This document shows, piece after piece, positions 24,186 through 33,154 of a stretch of DNA of 64,000 bases. Location of the stretch: contig OY970394.1 of NCBI GenBank assembly GCA_963720475.1, positions 310,001-374,000 of the forward strand, written 5' to 3'. A program made the position numbers and the translations under genes. The notes below the pieces were generated by a model. The model was given only the letters and a program-made list of their open reading frames with translations. It was not told where the DNA came from and ran no database searches. The first letter of the stretch is position 1. The number at the start of each line of letters is the position of its first letter. Source of the DNA: G963720475 sp963720475. Its GTDB lineage: Bacteria; Actinomycetota; Thermoleophilia; Solirubrobacterales; Thermoleophilaceae.

Positions 24186-26252
24186 CTAGCGGAGCTCGAC
24201 GTTGCCGGGCTTGCGGAGCTTCGGCACCAGGGTCTTCGACACGCTGCGGACCGCGGCACGCGGATCTGCCAGCACGACCGTCCCGAACAGTCTGAGCTCA
24301 CCCTCCGCGCGCAGCAGCTTGCGCAGCGAATAGGGAAGCCTGACGCTGAGCGTCTTCAACCCATTGTCACCGAGCGTGAAGTTGGTCGTGCGCAACCTCA
24401 CGGTCCGCACGCGGCCGTCGGCGAGGCGCACGGGGCCCTTGGTGCGGAGGAACAGAACGCCCTTGAGCTTGAACGGGTTCTCGCTGCGGACCTTCACCCG
24501 GACCTTGTTCTTACGGCTCGTGCTGGCGGGGACCGAGAGCCTGAGCGAGACGTTCGTCCTGCCGCCAAAGCCGGGCGTCACGGCGGGCTGGCCGCCGGAG
24601 CCACCCGACGCACCGCCCCCGCCAGTGTCGGTGCCACCGCCTCCGCCTCCGCTGCCGATCTGAACCGGGAGCGTGACAAGGCCGTTGTCGAGCTTTGTGC
24701 TGAGGGCGACGTTTCCGTTAGTCCCGGGCGCCGTGAAGGCCGCGGTGGCGCTGCCGGCATTGAGCGGAACGGGCGAGGTGATCGAACCCCCGCTCGCGGC
24801 GAAGGTCATCGGCAACCCCGTGAAGTTCGCAGGCAGGACGACCGCGCCGCCGTCGGAGTCCTGGTCGAGGGAGGCGACGTAGTTCGCGTTCGCCCCTGTC
24901 GCGAGCGTCGTCGGCCCCGTGAAATCCAGCACCAGCCAGGGGTCCCCGTCGACGCTTCCTCCACCGGTGTTCGAGATTCCGTCGCAGCCGGGAATACCCG
25001 GTCCGCCGTTGCAGCCCCACCAGTCCTGCTGCGCGTCAACCGAACCGCTCGTCGTGTTCTCGAGACCCACCCCGTTGCCGACGATCCGGTTGAGGTTGGC
25101 CTGCGTGCCTGCCGGAACGTTGCCGCCAAAGAGCGCCGGGAGGACCCGAATCCCACGGAAGGCGTCTCTGACCGTGTTCCCGGTGATGCTCGCGTTCGAG
25201 ACGAACCCGCGGACGTTGATTCCACTGCTCGAGGTCAGGTCGGCCCCGATGACCGTGTTGTTGCTGATGTCGGGGTCCGCGATGACGCTTCCGGCGCCGC
25301 CGCCGGTGGCGTCGCAGTTGTTGAGCGAGATGCCGCTGTCGCCAGCGCGCAGGCCCGTGATCAGGTTGTCGGTGATCGAGACGTCAGTAAGGCCGCCCGT
25401 CACGCGGCTCGCCACCGTGTTGCAGCCGTTGAGCGGTACGCCGGTGAAAATCGCCGGACCATTGCCGGCGATGTCGTTGTTGCGGACGATCTGAGGGTTC
25501 GTGTTGTTGACCTGGCATCCCGCCTGGGGCGGAACACAGGATCGGAGCAGCGCGTAGGCGCTGCCGCCGCCGAGCGCCTCGGCCAGGTTGCTGTCCTCGA
25601 CCGTCGTGGCGGCCTCGACGTTCTCGAGCAGCAGCGGGTTGAAAGCGGTGTTTGATACCGAGCCCAAATTGAATCTGAACGCTGCCTGGCTGTTTTCCGA
25701 GTAGACGCCGAAGTCGTTGCCGTTGGCGCCGCGGCCCACTACACGGACGCGGTCGAAGTTGAACGCCGACCCCGTCGTCGCGGCAGTCGCGTAGACAGCG
25801 AACCGCGGAGGTGTCGGCGTCGGAAACGGCGGCGGAACTGTGCCGATGGCGTTGCGGATAGTGAGATCGGAGACGTTGTTCGTGCGCGCGCCCGTGGCCG
25901 CGTTCACCCGCAGGTCGAGTTGGCCGAGTGTGCCGGCTGGGCGTGTCGGCGAACCCTGGCCATCGATGATCGTTCCCGCCGTCGACTCGCCCTGAATCGT
26001 GAGTCCCTTATTGGTGATCTGCACGCCGGTGAGCTCGACGTACGTCCCGTCGAAGACCTGAAGCGTGTCGCCGTCGGCCGCCGCGGCGGCCGCGGCCTTC
26101 GGGCTCGTGAAGTTGCAGGGAGTGTGCGGCGATGTGAGCAGGCAGACGGTGTGCGTCGCCCCGTGGGCCGTGCCGCCGGCCGCTACGAACGCGACGAGTG
26201 CGACAGCGAGAGCAAGCGCGCGCGCGCTTCGGTTCATCGGTGAGCGATCCAT
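24186..26252 (-). CDS. Secreted parallel beta-helix protein with Gly-rich linker
   Basis: About 688 residues from ATG 26,252 (an ATG at 26,237 is also possible). A signal peptide ends near GGTAHG. The mature part begins HTVCLLTSPHTPCNFTSPKA, then FDGTYVELTGVQITNKGLTI, typical of right-handed beta-helix proteins whose rungs carry Asn ladders (SNNTVIGADLTSSSGINVRG, SITGNTVRDAFRGIRV). After an Ig-like beta region (about 435-540) comes a Gly/Ser linker and a C-terminal basic beta domain (about 580-688) rich in Arg/Lys/Val/Leu. It resembles surface adhesins or polysaccharide-binding proteins more than a lyase. No anchor is seen. Function unknown. Confidence 0.8.
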   Translation of the reverse strand: MDRSPMNRSARALALAVALVAFVAAGGTAHGATHTVCLLTSPHTPCNFTSPKAAAAAAADGDTLQVFDGTYVELTGVQITNKGLTIQGESTAGTIIDGQGSPTRPAGTLGQLDLRVNAATGARTNNVSDLTIRNAIGTVPPPFPTPTPPRFAVYATAATTGSAFNFDRVRVVGRGANGNDFGVYSENSQAAFRFNLGSVSNTAFNPLLLENVEAATTVEDSNLAEALGGGSAYALLRSCVPPQAGCQVNNTNPQIVRNNDIAGNGPAIFTGVPLNGCNTVASRVTGGLTDVSITDNLITGLRAGDSGISLNNCDATGGGAGSVIADPDISNNTVIGADLTSSSGINVRGFVSNASITGNTVRDAFRGIRVLPALFGGNVPAGTQANLNRIVGNGVGLENTTSGSVDAQQDWWGCNGGPGIPGCDGISNTGGGSVDGDPWLVLDFTGPTTLATGANANYVASLDQDSDGGAVVLPANFTGLPMTFAASGGSITSPVPLNAGSATAAFTAPGTNGNVALSTKLDNGLVTLPVQIGSGGGGGGTDTGGGGASGGSGGQPAVTPGFGGRTNVSLRLSVPASTSRKNKVRVKVRSENPFKLKGVLFLRTKGPVRLADGRVRTVRLRTTNFTLGDNGLKTLSVRLPYSLRKLLRAEGELRLFGTVVLADPRAAVRSVSKTLVPKLRKPGNVELR

Positions 26253-26325
26253 TGCAAGTCCAGCCGCCGGACCCTGCGTCCGGCACACGATCGAGAGTAG
26301 CGCGCGGTCGAGTAGTTTGCCGCCG

Positions 26326-27639
26326 ATGCCGCGAATCCCCCGCCTCCCCCTGGTTCCGGACGTGATGCGCCGCGCGCGCATCCCGAAGGACCTCGAGAGC
26401 GTCACCACAAGGGCCGAGGAGGCACCCGCGCGCGCCGGCGGGATGACGAAGAAGCAGGTGGACGCGATCTGGAAGGACGCGCTCGCCCTCTACAAGACCG
26501 GCGTCCACCCGGCCGTTCAGGTCTGCGTGCGCCGCGAGGGCGAGGTCGTCCTCGACCGTGCGATCGGGCATGCCCGGGGCAACGGCCCGAACGACGACGA
26601 GGACACCGTCAAGGTGCTCGCCACGACCGAGACGCCGTTCGTCGTCTACTCCGCCGCGAAGGCCGTGACCGCCTTCGTCGTCCACCTGCTCGACGAGCGC
26701 GGCAAGCTCCACATCGGCGACCCGGTGTGCGAGTACATCCCCGAGTACGCGACCCACGGCAAGGAGAGCATCACGCTGCTGCACGTGCTGTCGCACAAGG
26801 CCGGCGTGCCGAATCTCCCGAAGGAGGTGCTCGACCTCGAGTACATGGACGACCGCGAGTTCCTCCTCGGCGCACTTTGCGACGCGAAGCTCAGCTCGCG
26901 GCCGGGGAAACAGCTCGCCTATCACGCGGTGTCCGGCGGATTCATCCTCGGCGAGGTGGTGCGCCGCGTGACGGGCAAGACGATCCGCCAGGTCTTGGCG
27001 AAGGAGATCCTTCGCCCGCTCGGCTTCCGCTGGACCAACTACGGCGTCGCGAAGCGGGACGTCGGCAAGGTCGGGCTCGCCTACCCGACGGGCCCGCCGA
27101 CGCTACCGCCACTGTCGAACCTGCTGACCCGCGCACTCGGCGCGCCCGTGGACGAGGTCACCGAGACGAGCAACGACCCGCGCTTCCTCACCGGGGTAAT
27201 CCCGGCGGGCAACATCGTCACGAGCGCGAACGAGCTGTCGCGTTTCTACGAGCTGATGCGCCGCGGTGGCGAGCTCGACGGCGTTCGGGTGATGGAGCCC
27301 CGCACGATCCGCCGCGCGCTGACCGAGCAGTCGCACCTCGAGGTGGACTTCTCGCTCGGCTTCCCGACGCGCTTCTCGAGCGGGCTGATGCTCGGCGCGC
27401 GGCTGGTGAGCCTGTACGGCCCCGACACCGACCGCGCCTTCGGCCACCTCGGATTCACCAACATCCTCAGCTGGGCCGATCCGGACCGCGCGCTCGCCGC
27501 CACGGTCATCACCTCCGGCAAGCCGGCGCTCTACCCCGAGTTCCCGCGCTTTCTCGGCCTCGCCGCCCGCATCACGCGCGAGGCGCCGAAGCTGAAGGAC
27601 ACGAGCAAGGACCCGCTGCGCGCGTCGAGCGGGAAGTAG
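26326..27639 (+). CDS. Serine hydrolase of the beta-lactamase/esterase (class C-like) family
   Basis: A 437-residue protein from ATG 26,326. The SxxK motif is in VVYSAAKAVTAFVVHL (Ser-Ala-Ala-Lys), and the YxN-type position is YHAVSGGFILGEV, with Tyr conserved. The family pattern of LLSHKAGVP (here LLHVLSHKAGVPNLP) is present. No signal peptide is visible, so it is probably cytoplasmic, as are the EstB-like carboxylesterases and LACTB-like proteins. The HGG/KTG-like third motif is best matched by FGHLGFTN. It probably hydrolyses esters rather than lactams. A thioesterase follows in the same frame. Confidence 0.9.
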   Translation: MPRIPRLPLVPDVMRRARIPKDLESVTTRAEEAPARAGGMTKKQVDAIWKDALALYKTGVHPAVQVCVRREGEVVLDRAIGHARGNGPNDDEDTVKVLATTETPFVVYSAAKAVTAFVVHLLDERGKLHIGDPVCEYIPEYATHGKESITLLHVLSHKAGVPNLPKEVLDLEYMDDREFLLGALCDAKLSSRPGKQLAYHAVSGGFILGEVVRRVTGKTIRQVLAKEILRPLGFRWTNYGVAKRDVGKVGLAYPTGPPTLPPLSNLLTRALGAPVDEVTETSNDPRFLTGVIPAGNIVTSANELSRFYELMRRGGELDGVRVMEPRTIRRALTEQSHLEVDFSLGFPTRFSSGLMLGARLVSLYGPDTDRAFGHLGFTNILSWADPDRALAATVITSGKPALYPEFPRFLGLAARITREAPKLKDTSKDPLRASSGK

Positions 27640-27747
27640 CCGATCGGACTCGATGCGGACACCGCGCTCCGGCGCGCGGCAGAGGGGGCCTACGAGGGCC
27701 TGATCTTTGAGCACTGGTGGACCAAGCGCGGGCCGCTCGGCGGCTAC

Positions 27748-28446
27748 GTGATGGCGATCCTCCAGCGCGCGATGGGCGAGGTGGTGGCCGACGAGCGCCG
27801 CCAGCCGCGCTCGCTGACGGTCCACTTCCTGCGTCCGCCGCAGGCAGGACCGGTGACTGTCATGCCGGTGGTCGAGCGGACGGGCCGCACGCTCAGCTCG
27901 GCGAGCGCACGGATGGAGCAGGAGGGCAAGCTGATGGCGGTCGCACTCGGCTCGTTCTCGGGCCCGTGGCCCGGGCCGATGCTCGACGAGGCGCCGATGC
28001 CGGAGGTCGAGCCGCCGGGCGCGCGCGAGCCGGCCGCGCCGCCGGACTCGAACCCGGACGCGCCGAAGTTCATCAGCCAGGTGACGATGCAGGAGCGCCT
28101 CGGCGCGTCGCTCTTCAGCGGCGCGGAGCGCTCCGAGGTCGGCGGCTGGCTGGGACTGATCGAGGAGCGACCGGTCGATGCGCTCACCCTCGCCGTCCTC
28201 GCCGACACGTGGTTCCCCGCGCCGTGGGCGAGGCTGACCTCGCTCGCGCCGGCGCCGACGATCGAGATGAGCGTCTACTACCGCGCACCACTGCCGCAAC
28301 CCGACTCGCTCGTCCTCGGGCGCTTCCGCACCCGCCTCGTGCGCGACGGCTTCTTCGAGGAGGACGGCGAGATGTGGACGCCCGACGGCACACTGCTCGC
28401 CCAGTCGCGCCAGCTTGCGCTGCTCCTCGGCGCCGACGGGCTGTAA
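27748..28446 (+). CDS. Acyl-CoA thioesterase, double hotdog (TesB-like); start uncertain
   Basis: A 232-residue frame from GTG 27,748 with family landmarks PRSLTVHFLRPPQAGPV and DGFFEEDGEMWTPDGTLLAQ at the C-terminus. Family members start about 32 residues earlier. Those residues (DADTALRRAAEGAY then HWWTKRGPLGGY) are present in frame from 27,652, but no ATG, GTG or TTG lies between them and the TAG at 27,637-27,639 that ends the serine hydrolase. The real start may be a rare ATC at 27,643, or the start codon was lost. The enzyme should hydrolyse acyl-CoA esters and could free acids near the WS/DGAT pathway. Confidence 0.8.
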   Translation: MMAILQRAMGEVVADERRQPRSLTVHFLRPPQAGPVTVMPVVERTGRTLSSASARMEQEGKLMAVALGSFSGPWPGPMLDEAPMPEVEPPGAREPAAPPDSNPDAPKFISQVTMQERLGASLFSGAERSEVGGWLGLIEERPVDALTLAVLADTWFPAPWARLTSLAPAPTIEMSVYYRAPLPQPDSLVLGRFRTRLVRDGFFEEDGEMWTPDGTLLAQSRQLALLLGADGL

Positions 28447-28479
28447 CGGAAGCCGGCGCCGCCGGTCTAACCTCGTGAC

Positions 28480-29547
28480 ATGACGCCCCGTGGCACCGAC
28501 TGGGGCCTGGCGACGCTGGTCGCTCTCGCAGCGGCCACGGGACTGCTGACGCTCTTCGCGGGATCGCCGGGTCGCGCTTGGGTGTTCGCGGCTCACGGGA
28601 TCGGGGGATTCGCGCTCGCCGCCATCCTGGCGTGGAAGGTTCGGCGCGTCGGTCGCAGGCTTCTCCACCCGCGCGACTGGGACCGGCGCACACGCGCCGG
28701 CGTGCTGGCCTTCGGCCTCGTGGCGGTCACACTCGCATCGGGCTGGCTGTGGGCGAGCGGGATCGGCCTGGACCTTCGCTTCCTCGGCTACAACGGCCTC
28801 AACTGGCACTGGGCGCTCGGCGCGCTGCTTGCCGTCACGGTCTTGACGCACGCGCTGATTCGCGCCAAGCGGCCGCGGCGCGCCGACCTGGCCAGCCGGC
28901 GCCAGTTCCTGCTGGTCGGCGGGGTGGCGGTCGCGGCGGCCGGAGCATGGTGGCTGCAGCGTCCGGTCACCCGCGTCCTCGGCCTCGAGGGGTCGCGGCG
29001 CCGGTTCACCGGCTCATACGAAGCCGACTCGTTCGCAGGCAACGCCTTCCCCACCACCTCGTGGGTGTCCGATGATCCACGCGTGCTTGATCCGGGCGAG
29101 TGGCGGCTCGTGGTCGAGGGCAAGGTCGCCCGCGAGCTTTCGCTTCGCACGGATCAGCTCGACCGCGGCGACGAGGTCGAGGCGCTGCTCGACTGCACGG
29201 GCGGCTTCTATTCGCGCCAGCTATGGCGGGGAGTGCGGCTCGAGCGGTTGATCGCCGAGGCGCGCCCGCAACGAGGGGCCTCGCACGTCCGAATCGTCTC
29301 CCACACCGGCTACCGCGCGAGCTTTTCACTCGACGACGTTGGGCAGTTCCTGCTCGCGACGAAGGTCGGCGCCGAGCCGATCTCGCACGGCCACGGCGCG
29401 CCGCTACGACTCGTCGCGCCCGGCCGCCGTGGGTTCGAGTGGGTGAAATGGATCACTCGCATCGAGCTCGACGCCGGGCCCGATCCCGGCTCGCTCGCCT
29501 CGACCGTGTGGAGCAGCTTCACGCCCGAGGGGCGCGGCGAGTCCTAG
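28480..29547 (+). CDS. Membrane-anchored molybdopterin-dependent oxidoreductase (fusion)
   Basis: A 355-residue protein with two parts. Residues 1-130 hold four hydrophobic helices with His39, His110 and His124 that could ligate heme, similar in outline to a cytochrome b561/MsrQ-type membrane subunit. Then comes a twin-arginine sequence SRRQFLLVGG (139-148) before a hydrophobic stretch, and a sulfite-oxidase-type Moco domain (about 180-340) with WRLVVEGKVARELSL and Cys239 in LLDCTGGFYSRQLW, the expected molybdenum ligand. It looks like a single-chain version of MsrPQ/YedYZ. It would work outside the membrane, possibly reducing oxidised protein methionine or small sulfoxides. Molybdate comes from ModABC. 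Confidence 0.87.
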   Translation: MTPRGTDWGLATLVALAAATGLLTLFAGSPGRAWVFAAHGIGGFALAAILAWKVRRVGRRLLHPRDWDRRTRAGVLAFGLVAVTLASGWLWASGIGLDLRFLGYNGLNWHWALGALLAVTVLTHALIRAKRPRRADLASRRQFLLVGGVAVAAAGAWWLQRPVTRVLGLEGSRRRFTGSYEADSFAGNAFPTTSWVSDDPRVLDPGEWRLVVEGKVARELSLRTDQLDRGDEVEALLDCTGGFYSRQLWRGVRLERLIAEARPQRGASHVRIVSHTGYRASFSLDDVGQFLLATKVGAEPISHGHGAPLRLVAPGRRGFEWVKWITRIELDAGPDPGSLASTVWSSFTPEGRGES

Positions 29548-30296
29548 ACGCGGTACTCCGGATTCGGGAAGTCGAAGCGTGCTCCCATGTCCCACTCCTT
29601 GGGGGAGTTCCCATGGGCGGGAATGCCCCCGGCGTCCTTGATCATTCGCGCCATGTGCATCAGGTTCCAGGTCATGAACGCGGTGTTGCGGTTGGTGAAG
29701 TCGTTCTCGGGTCCACCCGACCCGGGGTCGAGGTAGCTCGGACCCGGACCCGCCTCACCCATCCAGCCGGCGTCGGCCTGCGGTGGGATCACGTACCCGA
29801 GGTGCTGCAGCGAGTAGAGGATGTTCATCGCGCAGTGCTTCGCGCCATCCTCGTTACCGGTGATGAGGCAACCCCCGACACGCCCGTAGTAGGCGTATTG
29901 CCCCTCGTCCGTGAGCAGGTGGGAATTGCCGTACAGGCGCTCGATCGCGTGCGTGCAGGCCGACGACTTCTCCCCGAGCCAGATCGGCGTGAGCAGGACC
30001 AGGATCTCGGCGGCCTTGACCTTCTCGTAGATCGCCGGCCACTCGTCGGCCTCCCAGCCGTGCTCGGTCATGTCGGGCTGCACGCCGATCGCGATGTCGT
30101 GGTCGACCCAGCGCACGACCTCGACCGAGATGCCGTTCCGCTCCATGATCGCGGTCGAGAGATCGCCGAGAGCCTGGGTGTTCGAAACCTCCGGCGATCG
30201 CTTCAGCGTGCAGTTGATCAACAGCGCGTTGAGATCGGAGAAATCCCACTTCGACGCCTCCGCAAGACGCTCGCGTCTTTCGTGAAGGTCATTCAT
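29544..30296 (-). CDS. Flavodoxin-like NAD(P)H-dependent FMN reductase
   Basis: A 250-residue protein from ATG 30,296. The flavodoxin fold is indicated by the first strand LNALLINCTLKRSPEVSNTQ (phosphate loop with KRSPE), the second flavin region LVLLTPIWLGEKSSACTHAIE and VGGCLITGNEDGAKHC. About 50 C-terminal residues extend past the usual domain (NRNTAFMTWNLMHMARMIKD onward). It resembles the NADPH-dependent FMN reductase/WrbA-like group and may reduce quinones or nitro compounds. It is convergent with the molybdoenzyme (four-base overlap) and divergent from the beta-helix protein at 30,330. Confidence 0.88.
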   Translation of the reverse strand: MNDLHERRERLAEASKWDFSDLNALLINCTLKRSPEVSNTQALGDLSTAIMERNGISVEVVRWVDHDIAIGVQPDMTEHGWEADEWPAIYEKVKAAEILVLLTPIWLGEKSSACTHAIERLYGNSHLLTDEGQYAYYGRVGGCLITGNEDGAKHCAMNILYSLQHLGYVIPPQADAGWMGEAGPGPSYLDPGSGGPENDFTNRNTAFMTWNLMHMARMIKDAGGIPAHGNSPKEWDMGARFDFPNPEYRV

Positions 30297-30329
30297 CTCG
30301 TGCCGTTCTCCCCTACTCTCGATCTGGAC

Positions 30330-32375
30330 ATGTCGTCGCCTCTGTCTCGCGCCAGCGGATTCCGTTTCATCGTCCTGCTCGGCATCGCCGTGTCGCTCGC
30401 ACCGGCGACGAGCGCAAGGGCCGCCGTCCTCCCCTCCCAGCCGTGTCCGCCGAACGGCGGCGTCCCGGTCGAGCAACTCAGCTCCACGCAGGTGAAGGTC
30501 TGCACTCCGGACGAGTTCGTCGGGCTGCTGCGCCGCGAGCCGCCGTTCGAGGGCCGGGTCGTGATCCCGCGCGATGTGTCCTGGAACCTCGGCCGGTTCC
30601 CGACGGAGATCCCGCTGCGGTCGAACCTCGAGATCGTCGGCGAGCGAGGCGACCTCGCCAGCCGGCCGCTGCTCTACAACGACATCCAGATCGCCCGCGG
30701 GTACGCCCAGTTCGAGCTCACCGGCCGCAACGTGCGTTTCGAGGGGATCCACCTCAAGGGGCCGAAGCTCCCGAGCCAGCACACGACGCAGACGCCGTAC
30801 GTCGACGGCATCAAGGTCGTCCAGGACGCCGCGAACCAGCTCGGCCGCGACGTCGTGATCGCCGACAACGAGTTCGACAACTGGTCGGGCGGCGCGGTCT
30901 GGGTAGGAGCCCCGTACGGCAACGAGCTTCCTTCGGTGTGGCGCCAGCATCCCGAGTGGAAGCACTACAACTACTCCGACGTCGGCATCCTTCGCGTCGA
31001 GCGCAACTACATGCACCACAACGTCATGCACAACGGGGGGTATGGCGTCGTCGTCTCCAGCGGTGGCTGGGTGACGATCAACGGCAACCTGTTCGAGACG
31101 AACCGACACGCAGTCGCCGCGACCGGCCGCGCGTTCCAGGGCTACGCCGCGCGTTTCAACTACGTGCTCGAGGGCGGCTACAAGCAGGGCTACGCGTGGA
31201 ACCAGCACTTCGACGTCCACGGCGAGACGCCGTCGGGCAAGAACAAGGGCTACGGCGGCGCCGCGGGCACCAAGTTCGAGATCACCCACAACACCATCCG
31301 CGGCGAGCAGGGCTACTACTGCGTCCCCGTCGCGGGATGCACGCAGGCGCGGCCGGCTTTCATGCTCCGGGGGACGCCGACCGACGGCGCGTTCTGGCAG
31401 GACAACGTCGTCGTCCACGACGACAAGGACGAGGCCGTCGCGCTCCAGGGCCGCGCGCCGAGCGACATCGACATCCGCCGCATCCTCCCGACGAGCGAGC
31501 GCCAGTTCAACTTCAAGTCGGGCGGCAACGCCTACGACAAGGACTACACCCGCGAGATCATGTTGGGCGAGTTCGATGGCGACGGACGCACCGACGTCTT
31601 CCTCGCCGCCGGCACCGCGTGGTTCATCTCACGCGCGGGCCTGCGGCCGTGGGAGTTCATCCGGCCCTCGACGAAGACCAAGCGCGACCTCGCGCTCGCC
31701 GACATCGACAACGACGGCATCACCGACGTGCTCTACCGTGACTCGGCGGGCAACCTCGGCTACGTCAAGAGCGGCCGCGCGGCGAACGTCACGCCGCTGA
31801 CGAAGCTGCCCGTGCCGATCAAGGACCTCCGCTTCGGCGACTTTGACGGCGACTCCCGGCTCGACATGTTCTACACGCAGAACAAGCAATGGCGCATCAG
31901 CTACGGGCGCTCGTCCCCGCGCCGCTTCGTCAACGCCCAGACCTCGGTGTCGCCGATCGACGAGCTGCTGTTCGGGACGTTCGACAACGTGCCGGGGACC
32001 GACGTCGTCGCTGTCAAGAACGCCGGCTGGATGTACTCCAGCTCCGGCACCGGCAGCTATACGAAGCTCAACAACCGGCTGACGAACTCCTTCCGCGGCG
32101 CCGTCGTGGCCGACTTCGACGGCGACGGCCGTGTCGACATCGGCTTCAACGGCGACGAGAAGTGGGCCTGGGCGCCGAGCGGGCAGGGATCGGCCCGCCT
32201 GCTGCGCCGCAATGCCAGCACGCCGATCCAGAACGTCCTCTTCGGCAAGTTCGACCGTCAGCCGCGCGTCCAGGGCTTGACGTATTCCGCCGACGGGCTC
32301 CGCTTCATCGCCTGGCGCGGGCTCGGCTCGAAGGACGCCTTCGAGCGTCGCGAGCCCTCGTACAAGATGCGCTGA
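30330..32375 (+). CDS. Secreted beta-helix protein with FG-GAP/VCBS-type repeats
   Basis: A 681-residue exported protein. The ATG at 30,330 is chosen because a signal peptide follows (GFRFIVLLGIAVSLAPATSA); the open frame continues far upstream but with shadow-like composition. Residues about 60-380 are right-handed beta-helix rungs (VERNYMHHNVMHNGGYGVVV, TINGNLFETNRHAV), the form of pectate-lyase-like and carbohydrate-acting proteins. Residues about 405-660 carry calcium-binding-like FG-GAP/VCBS repeats: GEFDGDGRTDVFLAAG, ADIDNDGITDVLYRD, GDFDGDSRLDMFYTQ and ADFDGDGRVDIGFNG. It would act at or beyond the cell surface on a polysaccharide. Whether it is a lyase or only binds is not decided. 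Confidence 0.87.
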   Translation: MSSPLSRASGFRFIVLLGIAVSLAPATSARAAVLPSQPCPPNGGVPVEQLSSTQVKVCTPDEFVGLLRREPPFEGRVVIPRDVSWNLGRFPTEIPLRSNLEIVGERGDLASRPLLYNDIQIARGYAQFELTGRNVRFEGIHLKGPKLPSQHTTQTPYVDGIKVVQDAANQLGRDVVIADNEFDNWSGGAVWVGAPYGNELPSVWRQHPEWKHYNYSDVGILRVERNYMHHNVMHNGGYGVVVSSGGWVTINGNLFETNRHAVAATGRAFQGYAARFNYVLEGGYKQGYAWNQHFDVHGETPSGKNKGYGGAAGTKFEITHNTIRGEQGYYCVPVAGCTQARPAFMLRGTPTDGAFWQDNVVVHDDKDEAVALQGRAPSDIDIRRILPTSERQFNFKSGGNAYDKDYTREIMLGEFDGDGRTDVFLAAGTAWFISRAGLRPWEFIRPSTKTKRDLALADIDNDGITDVLYRDSAGNLGYVKSGRAANVTPLTKLPVPIKDLRFGDFDGDSRLDMFYTQNKQWRISYGRSSPRRFVNAQTSVSPIDELLFGTFDNVPGTDVVAVKNAGWMYSSSGTGSYTKLNNRLTNSFRGAVVADFDGDGRVDIGFNGDEKWAWAPSGQGSARLLRRNASTPIQNVLFGKFDRQPRVQGLTYSADGLRFIAWRGLGSKDAFERREPSYKMR

Positions 32376-32376
32376 G

Positions 32377-33036
32377 CTACTTCGGCTGCGGAACGATCCG
32401 GATGTATGGCTTCGGCGACTCCCACCCATCCGGGTAGCGCTCCTTCGCATCGGCGTCCGAGACGGACCCGGCGATGATGACGTCGCCGCCCGGCTGCCAC
32501 TGGGCCGGCGTCGCGACCTGGTGGTTGGCGGTCAGCTGCAGCGAGTCGATCACACGCAGGACCTCGTCGAAGTTGCGCCCCGTCGTCATCGGATAGACGA
32601 GCACGAGCTTAATCTTCTTGTCCGGGCCGATGACGAACACGTTGCGGACGGTCTGGTTGTCGGCCGGCGTGCGCTCGGTCGCCTCGCCCGACACGTCAGC
32701 CGGAAGCATCCCGTAGAGCTTGGCGACGTTGAAGTCCGAGTCGGCGATGATCGGGTAGTTGGGGGCGGTGCCCTGGGTCTCCTCGATGTCCTTCGCCCAC
32801 TTCTCGTGGTTCTCGGCCGGGTCGACCGAGAGGCCGATGATCTTCACGCCGCGCTCGGCGAATGAGGGCTCGATCGACGCCATGTAGCCGAGCTCGGTCG
32901 TGCAGACGGGGGTGAAGTCGCGCGGGTGGGAGAAGAGGACGCCCCACGAGTCGCCGAGCCAGTCGTGGAAGCTGATCGGGCCCTCGCTCGTCTCGGCCTG
33001 GAAGTCGGGGGCCGTGTCGCCAATCGTCAATGCCAT
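32377..33036 (-). CDS. 1-Cys peroxiredoxin (Prx6-type)
   Basis: A 219-residue peroxiredoxin from ATG 33,036 with an AGGAG ribosome site. The peroxidatic Cys is in DFTPVCTTELGYM (usual Prx PxxxT/SxxC motif), and no other Cys is present in the chain, so it is of the 1-Cys type that needs an external thiol. The Prx6 C-terminal domain is visible as KLVLVYPMTTGRNFDEVLRV. It reduces H2O2 and organic or lipid hydroperoxides in the cytoplasm. A promoter candidate with a nearby palindrome lies upstream. Confidence 0.94.
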   Translation of the reverse strand: MALTIGDTAPDFQAETSEGPISFHDWLGDSWGVLFSHPRDFTPVCTTELGYMASIEPSFAERGVKIIGLSVDPAENHEKWAKDIEETQGTAPNYPIIADSDFNVAKLYGMLPADVSGEATERTPADNQTVRNVFVIGPDKKIKLVLVYPMTTGRNFDEVLRVIDSLQLTANHQVATPAQWQPGGDVIIAGSVSDADAKERYPDGWESPKPYIRIVPQPK

Positions 33037-33053
33037 GGTCGAAACTCCTGTCG

Positions 33054-33086
33054 ATTCGTCGAATACACGATTCCTTACCAATGATA
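33054..33086 (-). promoter_or_regulatory. Peroxiredoxin promoter region with palindrome
   Basis: The minus strand reads TATCAT at 33,086-33,081, a good -10 element (5 of 6 consensus bases), with ATTCG-A-CGAAT, an 11-bp near-perfect palindrome, at 33,064-33,054. This is the AT-richest stretch between 32,300 and 33,700. The palindrome would lie just after the transcription start and could bind a repressor. A clear -35 element is not seen. Confidence 0.35.
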
Positions 33087-33154
33087 GGGGTGAAGCAAAC
33101 TCGGCTTGAGTCCCCCAGCGCGCATCGCCTCCCGCGGGCACTACTCTGTCGCCC

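Noticed and set aside
29100..30329. Upstream extension of the beta-helix protein by 410 codons
   Set aside because: It is antisense to the flavodoxin-like gene, and the signal peptide begins at 30,330.
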